Source of the DNA: Salegentibacter_A chungangensis
Lineage (GTDB): Bacteria > Bacteroidota > Bacteroidia > Flavobacteriales > Flavobacteriaceae
Assembly (NCBI RefSeq): GCF_042678405.1
Contig: NZ_JBHTLI010000001.1
Coordinates: forward strand, 186,001-250,000
Direction of reading: 5' to 3'
DNA: 64,000 nucleotides
A program made the position numbers and the translations under genes. The number at the start of each line of letters is the position of its first letter. Position 1 is the first letter of the stretch. This document shows positions 58,392 to 64,000 of this stretch, piece after piece. A model generated the notes under the pieces. The model searched no databases, was not told the origin of the DNA, and saw only the letters and a list, made by a program, of their open reading frames with translations.

Positions 58392-58871
58392 TTACATATT
58401 TTCTTTTGCGTCACCAGTAATGGTAGTATAGTTAATTTTAAGGGCTTCAGCTTTCCTCAATTCTTGTTTGATATCGGAAACCAGTCCCATATTTGTCTCA
58501 ACATCTACCTTAAGGGCCGTTGTAAGATAAGGGATTAACTCCTCTCTCTTAGACTCTCTTTCAGTATAAATGAATTGCTGTACGTCACTAACGTTAGCAA
58601 ACTTATCGTTTAACTGAATACGGGCCTCTGTACCATACTTAGCCTGATATCTAGGGCTGGGTTTACCTGCATAAATATACATTACCAAGTCCTTTTTATC
58701 CAGCTTTTCCACCTGGTTTGCCTTAGGCAGCTTATTCTGAACCATCAATGTGTTCTGACGCATTACTGTTGCCACCATAAAGAAGAACAACAGCATAAAC
58801 ACAATATCAGGTAAAGAAGCCGTACTAATGGCAGGTAGATCGCCAGACTTTTTCTTTTTAAATTTAGACAT
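58392..58871 (-). CDS. exbD: ExbD/TolR-family biopolymer transport protein
   Basis: The 159-residue protein has one N-terminal transmembrane helix with the essential Asp (TASLPDIVFMLLFFFMVATV) and a periplasmic domain of about 110 residues. ExbD with ExbB converts proton motive force into TonB energisation. It is the last gene of the operon ExbB, four-helix protein, ExbD, ExbD. A C-terminal KENM end and a KINYTTITGD segment are unlike E. coli ExbD, but match other flavobacterial members. Confidence 0.92.
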   Translation of the reverse strand: MSKFKKKKSGDLPAISTASLPDIVFMLLFFFMVATVMRQNTLMVQNKLPKANQVEKLDKKDLVMYIYAGKPSPRYQAKYGTEARIQLNDKFANVSDVQQFIYTERESKREELIPYLTTALKVDVETNMGLVSDIKQELRKAEALKINYTTITGDAKENM

Positions 58872-58907
58872 AATAGGTCAACTTAAGTTTTGTTAATTAA
58901 AAAGGGA

Positions 58908-59516
58908 TTAACCTTTAGGCTCGGCCTCAGATAGTTTTTGAGGAATCATATCCTTAATTGCCTCAATCTTTTCTTTCAGTGCGTCTTTATCGCCATTATA
59001 ATTAGGGTCATTGTAATCAGCTTCCATTTTGGTATAGCTTGTACCATAAAGTCTGTTAGCTTCTCTATCCCTCAATTCATTATAAGCTGCAACAAGTTCG
59101 TTTTGCACTGCTATATAGGTTCCATACTCTGTTCCCCGGTTGTTTACAAGGGAAATAATGGCTTTTTGAGGATTCACCGAGGATTCCGGAGATCCGGGAC
59201 CCTGACAGAAGCTACAAGCTTCTTCTCCGGTTCCACCACCATTATCAAGGAATTTAAAGGCTGCTTCACGCAACTCACCTATTTCCATCTCTTCATCTTC
59301 CACCAATAGCTCGTTATTACTATTAACAAGTACCTGGAAGATGTTACGTTGTTTAATTACCGGCGGCTCTTGCTCTTCAGGTTGCCACGGGGGTAGTTTC
59401 CTACTAATCCCGCTATCTGTCTCGATGGTTGTAGTAACCAAAAAGAAGATTAAAAGCAAGAAGGCAATATCGGCCATAGAGCCGGCATTAACTTCCGGTG
59501 CTGATCTTCTAGCCAT
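58908..59516 (-). CDS. exbD: ExbD/TolR-family protein with periplasmic CxxC insert
   Basis: The 202-residue protein has the ExbD helix with Asp (GSMADIAFLLLIFFLVTTT) and a longer periplasmic domain. It contains an insert with GTGEEACSFCQGPGSP (a CxxC pair) and an acidic C-terminal helix. Two different ExbD proteins per motor occur in Bacteroidota. The CxxC could form a disulphide or a metal site. The next gene starts 36 bases downstream, and the four-helix protein ends two bases upstream. Confidence 0.9.
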   Translation of the reverse strand: MARRSAPEVNAGSMADIAFLLLIFFLVTTTIETDSGISRKLPPWQPEEQEPPVIKQRNIFQVLVNSNNELLVEDEEMEIGELREAAFKFLDNGGGTGEEACSFCQGPGSPESSVNPQKAIISLVNNRGTEYGTYIAVQNELVAAYNELRDREANRLYGTSYTKMEADYNDPNYNGDKDALKEKIEAIKDMIPQKLSEAEPKG

Positions 59517-59518
59517 AA

Positions 59519-59956
59519 TTACTTAGTTAATTTTTTGATTCCTGAGAATACCATAGAAGCGATTGCAATACCTGCAAGGATATAGAATGTCACTAATCCT
59601 GCTCCTACCCAGTGATCTCCACTGGCTGAAAGCGTTCCTCCGTCTTTAAGTGTTTTTGCTGTACCTTCAGTTAAAAGATATGCAATTAGCACGATTGCTG
59701 CAAAGGATCCGATCGCTATAATGGTGTTCTTAATATTCCCCCGGAACAAACCTTTTATTACGAAGATCGCCACCAGGAATATTACTACAAATAGTACAAG
59801 GTAGGCCACCCACATAAATGGCTCCAGAAGACTGGCTTGCATATCGCCAGAAGCTTCAATGGCATCGTCTCCGGCATAGATGATCCTTCCCAAAAGGATA
59901 AGACCTGCTACACCTATAACAATTGCCAGATATTTTAAAATTTTATGTAAGGTCAT
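59519..59956 (-). CDS. Four-helix membrane protein in the ExbB/ExbD operon
   Basis: The 145-residue protein has four transmembrane helices (about 8-27, 48-70, 78-97, 117-138) and no charged catalytic motif. It is always placed between ExbB and ExbD in this type of cluster as far as I recall, so a motor-accessory role is likely. No family name is known to me. It starts 14 bases after the ExbB stop and ends two bases before the ExbD gene. Confidence 0.8.
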   Translation of the reverse strand: MTLHKILKYLAIVIGVAGLILLGRIIYAGDDAIEASGDMQASLLEPFMWVAYLVLFVVIFLVAIFVIKGLFRGNIKNTIIAIGSFAAIVLIAYLLTEGTAKTLKDGGTLSASGDHWVGAGLVTFYILAGIAIASMVFSGIKKLTK

Positions 59957-59970
59957 AATCTAACTAGGTC

Positions 59971-60774
59971 TTAAATTCTTTTTTTGTTTTTGTACTCTAC
60001 TAACATATCGATCAATAGGATTGACGCATCTTCCATATCGTTAACGATACTGTCAATCTTCGCGATGATGTAGTTGTAGAAAATCTGAAGGATAATTGCA
60101 ACGATCAAACCAAATACGGTTGTAAGAAGTGCAACTTTAATACCTCCTGCCACAAGTGATGGCTGCATATCTCCGGCTGCCTCAATACGGTCAAAGGCCT
60201 GAATCATACCAATTACAGTACCCATAAACCCAAGCATAGGGGCAAGAGCGATAAATAAAGATACCCAAGATACGTTTTTCTCCAATTGTCCCATCTGAAC
60301 ACCTCCGTAAGCAACAACTGCTTTCTCAGCAGCTTCAATACTCTCGTCAGCACGATCAAGTCCTTGGTAGTAGATAGAAGCAACAGGGCCTTTTGTGTTA
60401 CGGCATACTTCCTTAGCAGCTTCTACTCCTCCACTCTGTAGGGCGTCCTCAACATTCTGAGCCAGCTTCTTAGTGTTTGTAGTTGACAGGTTCAAAAAGA
60501 TAATTCTCTCAATGGCAATAGCCAAACCAAGAATTAAACATAGAAGAACGATTCCCATAAACCCAGGACCACCTTCTATAAAACGTCTTTTTAGCTCCTG
60601 GTGGAAACCTACTGATTCCTCCTCGTCCGCTACGTCGGCAGCAGCCTCTTCGTCTTGTTGTACAAAGGTTGCAATTGTACCCGGCAATGTATTCACATTG
60701 TTGGCCGCATTAAGATTTACGGCTCCAAGCACCATAACCGCGGCGATTACCAAAATAGAAAATAATCTTTTCAT
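59971..60774 (-). CDS. exbB: MotA/TolQ/ExbB proton-channel family protein
   Basis: The 267-residue protein has an N-terminal signal-like helix (1-22), an acidic linker (about 38-52), and the three-helix MotA/TolQ/ExbB domain with KNVSWVSLFIALAPMLGFMGTVIGMIQAF and KVALLTTVFGLIVAIILQI. It forms the pentameric channel around ExbD. It is the first gene of a four-gene minus-strand operon and has no linked tonB in view. The extended N terminus is a feature of the Bacteroidota type. Confidence 0.93.
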   Translation of the reverse strand: MKRLFSILVIAAVMVLGAVNLNAANNVNTLPGTIATFVQQDEEAAADVADEEESVGFHQELKRRFIEGGPGFMGIVLLCLILGLAIAIERIIFLNLSTTNTKKLAQNVEDALQSGGVEAAKEVCRNTKGPVASIYYQGLDRADESIEAAEKAVVAYGGVQMGQLEKNVSWVSLFIALAPMLGFMGTVIGMIQAFDRIEAAGDMQPSLVAGGIKVALLTTVFGLIVAIILQIFYNYIIAKIDSIVNDMEDASILLIDMLVEYKNKKRI

Positions 60775-60852
60775 TACTGTTTGTCTTAATTTAATTAGTT
60801 AAAGGGTTAAAGATATAAAAATAATTTTTTAATAAAAATACTTAAAAATTCG

Positions 60853-60940
60853 CAGAGAGGAAGGGATTCGAACCCTCGATACGCTTGTGACGTATACACA
60901 CTTTCCAGGCGTGCGCCTTCGACCACTCGGCCACCTCTCT
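60853..60940 (-). tRNA. tRNA-Ser (anticodon GGA)
   Basis: Read on the minus strand, an 88-base cloverleaf starts AGAGAGG (60940) and ends with its complement CCTCTCT plus discriminator G (60853). The D-loop reads GCCGAGTGGTCGAAGG, the anticodon loop CTGGAAA gives GGA, a long variable arm follows (GTATACG...CGTATC region), and the T loop is GGTTCGAATCC. The long variable arm and G73 are typical of tRNA-Ser. CCA is not encoded. Confidence 0.95.
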
Positions 60941-61008
60941 ATTAACGTTTTTTAACGTGCGGCAAATAACAAAAAAAATAATACACGGTCAAGTATGTAG
61001 CGTTAATT

Positions 61009-62037
61009 TTAGGCCATCTCCCCCCGTAAAGAAGTTTCAAAGATAGTTTTAAATACTTTGGGAGACAATTCCTTGCCTAAAAGATACATTAATTTGGCTA
61101 TTGCAGCCTCTGTAGTAATATCCTTTCCGGAGACCACGCCTATCTTTTTGAGCTCCACACTGGTCTCATAATTACCCATTGCCACACTGCCTCCAATACA
61201 CTGGGTAACATTAACTATTCTAAGTCCTGAAGAAATTTTCTTTCTCAACAGCTCTATGAACCAGGCATCGGTAGGGGCGTTCCCGCTTCCGTAGGTTTCC
61301 AGCACCACTCCTTTTAAATTAGGCTTAGACAAAATATGTTCTACGGTACTCTCACTAATCCCCGGAAACATCTTAAGAATAAGCACCTCATCATCAAAAC
61401 CTGTATGCAGTTTGGTTTTCTGCCTTCTGTTAGGCCTCCATAGCGCCTGATGGTTCACAGAAAGGTAGACTCCCGATTCTGCCAGTGGCGGATGATTCAA
61501 CGAAGCAAAAGCCTGAAAGTGCTCCGCATTTATTTTCGTGGTACGGTTAGCCCGGTATAGTTTATATTCAAAGTAAAGACCAACCTCCGAAATCAATGGC
61601 CGTCCATTCTTCTGAGCACCTGCAATCTGAATACTTGTTATAAGATTTTCCTTAGCGTCAGTTCTCAAGTCCCCAATCGGGAGCTGCGATCCCGTAAATA
61701 TTACAGGTTTGGTGAGATTTTCAAACATAAAGCTCAAGGCCGATGCGGTATAGGACATAGTATCACTACCATGCAGCACCACAAAACCGTCATATTCCTC
61801 AAGTCGGTTATAAATAGTTTCAGCAATTCTTACCCAATAAACCGGGTTCATATTAGAAGAATCTATAGGATCTTCAAAACTAAGTGTGTCAATTTCGTGC
61901 TCCAGGATCTTTAATTCAGGAATATTTTGAAGCAGTTCATCAAAATTAAAAGCTTTTAAGGCACCGGTATCATAATCTTTGATCATACCGATTGTACCAC
62001 CGGTATAAACAATTAAAATCTTAGCCCTTTTCTTCAT
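61009..62037 (-). CDS. ansA: Type I L-asparaginase
   Basis: The 342-residue protein has the N-terminal catalytic motif IVYTGGTIGMIKD, the second active-site segment VLHGSDTMSYTASALSFM, and GRPLISEVGLYFEYKLYR. It lacks a signal peptide, so it is the cytoplasmic type I enzyme that hydrolyses asparagine to aspartate and ammonia. Its start overlaps the acyltransferase gene by 17 bases. It is on the minus strand downstream of the acyltransferase. Confidence 0.93.
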   Translation of the reverse strand: MKKRAKILIVYTGGTIGMIKDYDTGALKAFNFDELLQNIPELKILEHEIDTLSFEDPIDSSNMNPVYWVRIAETIYNRLEEYDGFVVLHGSDTMSYTASALSFMFENLTKPVIFTGSQLPIGDLRTDAKENLITSIQIAGAQKNGRPLISEVGLYFEYKLYRANRTTKINAEHFQAFASLNHPPLAESGVYLSVNHQALWRPNRRQKTKLHTGFDDEVLILKMFPGISESTVEHILSKPNLKGVVLETYGSGNAPTDAWFIELLRKKISSGLRIVNVTQCIGGSVAMGNYETSVELKKIGVVSGKDITTEAAIAKLMYLLGKELSPKVFKTIFETSLRGEMA

Positions 62038-63163
62038 ACAACGCCTCTTTGTTAATTACCGGGTTAGCATACATTAATAAGTAACTGTTAAGTTCCAGCG
62101 CATTTTTCACGTCTATTCTCCTGGTAAGGCGGCGCTCAAACTGTCTTTTTTCTTTGGAAGTATAAAAGTCAGAATATTCCTCCGAATTATACAACAGGTC
62201 ATGTGCAATATAATTGGCAGGCCATAACTTGTAATGTTCATATATCATCTCGTCAATCTTAGAAGCGATGGCCTTAAGCTGGCCATTAACCGAGTGTTCT
62301 CCGGCAATTGCCTCTTCAAAATCTTCAAGCCTAAGCACCTCTCCGGCACTAATATGAATTCGCCCCTTATTCCCTACTGCTCCCTGCATAATAGAGTTAA
62401 AATCTTCATTAGCAGATTTCACATAGGTTTCTTTCATCCTTTTTGCAAGTATTTCGGGCATTTTCAGGATATCGGTAGGATCAAATTCGTATGAAATGGC
62501 CACCGGCACGATCTTAAGCTTAGCGAAATATTCTGCAAGACTCAAGCCCCCTTTTGCCATAGCCAGCATCTTCAAAACCCCTTGCTGGGTGACATCACTT
62601 CCATCTTTGGTCCTTCCTTCCCGCTGAGCCATCCATACAGAACGACCATCCTGAAGCAGCAGTTTTTTTACATAACCGGAAAGCACCTGCGAACTGCGCA
62701 GCATTTCACGGGGAGAGATCCCTCTTTTCACAAGGAAATTCCTGTTAAGCCTTGAAAGCGCCATCAAAAATGGCTTTTGAACAAGATTATCTCCAATCGC
62801 CGAAGCCGTAGTCACCATGTCATGATCTATAAGCGTATAGTTGAGCAGGGAAGTATCGAGAATAATATCCCTGTGATTGGAAATATAGAAATAAGATTCT
62901 TCTTTTTCCAGTTTATCAAAGCCTTCATAAGTTAAACCTTCGGTGCTTTTTTCCAACACCTTGGCTACCGTATGATAGATCACCCTTGACTGAAAATCCT
63001 CAATGGAATAACAATCGAGCACGATCTCTTCTATAGCATCAAATTCCTTTTCCGGAAAGGTGAATTGCAAAAGTGCTTTCACCATAGGATGTTTAACATA
63101 CTGTCTTAGAGCCTCATTTACTTCAGCTCCCTCATAATATCTTATTTCTTCAAAATCTTGCAC
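62021..63163 (-). CDS. Glycerolipid acyltransferase (PlsC/PlsB superfamily)
   Basis: The 380-residue protein has an acyltransferase core with YISNHRDIILDTSLL (His-Arg-Asp, motif I), AIGDNLVQKPFLMALSRLNRNFLVKRG (motif II region), MAQREGRTKDGSD (motif III), and VPVAISYEFDPTD (motif IV). In the usual HX4D motif the Asp is five residues after the His; here a candidate Asp is at +2 and another at +6. It probably transfers a fatty acyl group to a glycerophosphate or lysolipid. It overlaps the asparaginase gene by 17 bases. Confidence 0.85.
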   Translation of the reverse strand: MQDFEEIRYYEGAEVNEALRQYVKHPMVKALLQFTFPEKEFDAIEEIVLDCYSIEDFQSRVIYHTVAKVLEKSTEGLTYEGFDKLEKEESYFYISNHRDIILDTSLLNYTLIDHDMVTTASAIGDNLVQKPFLMALSRLNRNFLVKRGISPREMLRSSQVLSGYVKKLLLQDGRSVWMAQREGRTKDGSDVTQQGVLKMLAMAKGGLSLAEYFAKLKIVPVAISYEFDPTDILKMPEILAKRMKETYVKSANEDFNSIMQGAVGNKGRIHISAGEVLRLEDFEEAIAGEHSVNGQLKAIASKIDEMIYEHYKLWPANYIAHDLLYNSEEYSDFYTSKEKRQFERRLTRRIDVKNALELNSYLLMYANPVINKEALYEEKG

Positions 63164-63213
63164 GTGATATGGGCTTATCTTAACAAATGAACAAAATTTA
63201 TAATTATTTACCT

Positions 63214-63981
63214 TTAAATTCCAAATATATCTTTTGAAGTACGGGTAGTGACATCTGCTATCTCTTCGACAGATTTCCCGTAAATATCAGCCAGCTTTTC
63301 CGCCACCTTTAGAATATAAACAGGCTCATTTCTTTTTCCGCGATAAGGAGCAGGAGAAAGATAAGGACCATCTGTTTCCAGCACCAGTTCTTCAAGCGGA
63401 AGCTGATCCATAAATTTATCAATTTTTCCATTCTTAAAAGTCACTACTCCGCCTATACCAAGCTTCATGTTATAGGACAAAGCCTGCTTTGCCTGTTCCA
63501 AGGTACCCGTGAAGCAGTGAAAAATTCCAAAAAGATCATCTCCCTTCTCCGATTCCAGCACTTCAAACACCTCATCGAACGCGTTTCTGCAGTGAATAAC
63601 AATCGGGAGTTTGTGCTTTTTAGCAAGTCGAATCTGCTTCCTGAAAGCATCCTTCTGAATCTCCAATGTCGATTTATCCCAATAAAGGTCTATCCCGATC
63701 TCCCCTATGGCATAAAAATCACGTTTTTCAAGCTGACTTTCCACATGAGCCAGCTCTTCTTTGTAATTTTCTTTGACATGGGTGGGGTGAAGGCCGGTCA
63801 TTAGGAACATGCGGTCGGGATAATTCCCTTCCAGCTCGTACATTCTCTGGGTATATTCCGAATCGATCGCCGGAATAAAGAACCTCTGCACTCCACTATT
63901 TACAGCCGTTTGGATAAGCTCATCTCTATCGGCGTCAAAATCTTCACTATATAAATGTATATGGGTATCGGTTATTATCAT
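63214..63981 (-). CDS. tatD: TatD-family metal-dependent hydrolase
   Basis: The 255-residue protein has the TatD pattern: DTHIHLYSEDFDADRDE, ALGEIGIDLYWDKST-type segment (YAIGEIGIDLYWDKS), VIHCRNAFDEV, FHCFTGTLEQAKQAL, LVLETDGPYLSPAPYRGKRNEP. Metal ligands His, His, Glu, His, His and Asp are present. It is a 3'-5' DNA exonuclease-like or related phosphohydrolase of the amidohydrolase fold. It is transcribed alone or as first gene before the acyltransferase (50-base gap). Confidence 0.93.
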   Translation of the reverse strand: MIITDTHIHLYSEDFDADRDELIQTAVNSGVQRFFIPAIDSEYTQRMYELEGNYPDRMFLMTGLHPTHVKENYKEELAHVESQLEKRDFYAIGEIGIDLYWDKSTLEIQKDAFRKQIRLAKKHKLPIVIHCRNAFDEVFEVLESEKGDDLFGIFHCFTGTLEQAKQALSYNMKLGIGGVVTFKNGKIDKFMDQLPLEELVLETDGPYLSPAPYRGKRNEPVYILKVAEKLADIYGKSVEEIADVTTRTSKDIFGI

Positions 63982-63986
63982 AAACG

Positions 63987-63994
63987 CAAAAATA
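63987..63994 (-). promoter_or_regulatory. -7 element (TATTTTTG) of the tatD gene
   Basis: An exact minus-strand TAnnTTTG match lies six bases upstream of the start codon; the true transcription start would be very close to the ATG. Window edge limits the search for a -33 box. Confidence 0.3.
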
Positions 63995-64000
63995 ATTTAT

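Noticed and set aside
1..64000. Insertion sequences, prophage, CRISPR arrays, defence or biosynthetic clusters
   Set aside because: I saw no transposase, integrase, phage protein, spaced direct-repeat array or modular synthase; the window reads as core chromosome.

Overview
This window looks like an ordinary chromosomal segment from a member of the Flavobacteriaceae (Bacteroidota). A marine genus of the Gramella/Salegentibacter type is my inference from protein style, not a computed placement. Evidence for the phylum: family-specific proteins (DUF2723, DUF4271, DUF4296, DUF5686 and DUF5916 types), a SusC-style TonB-dependent receptor with an N-terminal carboxypeptidase-regulatory domain, a type IX secretion (T9SS) C-terminal domain, and many promoters of the Bacteroidota form (-7 element TAnnTTTG, some with a TTTG-like -33 element about 19-20 bases upstream). 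I see no insertion sequence, prophage, CRISPR array or integrase, and no obvious frameshifted gene. The first gene is cut by the left edge.

Layout. 1-7.1 kb: end of a DUF2723 membrane protein, a polysaccharide deacetylase, a cysteine-less thioredoxin-fold protein, a metallophosphoesterase, and a glycosylasparaginase with an MFS sugar transporter. 7.2-13.5 kb: polA, a large DUF5916 outer-membrane protein and a small lipoprotein. 13.8-19.8 kb: rplM-rpsI, rpsB-tsf, a tRNA methyltransferase, a glutaryl-CoA-type dehydrogenase, a 59-residue Cys-rich protein and a DUF3050 protein. 19.8-24.5 kb (minus strand): an Fe-S/electron-transfer operon (Mrp, NifU C-domain, ferredoxin reductase, ferredoxin) and a trmB-lysE-atl operon. 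24.5-32.8 kb: a glycosyltransferase, a PhoR/PhoB-like two-component pair, and divergently a TonB-dependent receptor, a duplicated-domain lipoprotein and a minimal T9SS-tail protein. 32.8-46.4 kb: a LuxE-like protein, tyrS, an epimerase, DUF4296-pyrC-dolichol-phosphate-mannose-synthase-type operon, DUF4271-hemD, pckA, saccharopine dehydrogenase with an AsnC regulator, ferritin, and a zinc peptidase. 46.6-57.6 kb (plus): pyrH-frr, a DUF5686 outer-membrane protein, an RND/MMPL transporter, asnS-RluA and rpoN. 57.6-64 kb (minus): a PorT-like barrel, an ExbB/ExbD operon, tRNA-Ser, and asparaginase, acyltransferase and TatD genes.

The strongest regulatory observation is a run of six 11-bp phased TTAACA-like units (27383-27448) between the PhoB/PhoR-like genes and the receptor. 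It resembles a PhoB/PhoP-type direct-repeat operator and suggests that the receptor-lipoprotein pair is a phosphate-starvation uptake system. Other points of interest are a structured leader before rpsB, a 15-bp hairpin separating rpsB from tsf, a small Cys-rich gene below the usual size cutoff, and several family members lacking signature catalytic residues (thioredoxin without Cys, Mrp without CxxC, dihydroorotase with QxH, alkyltransferase without Cys).
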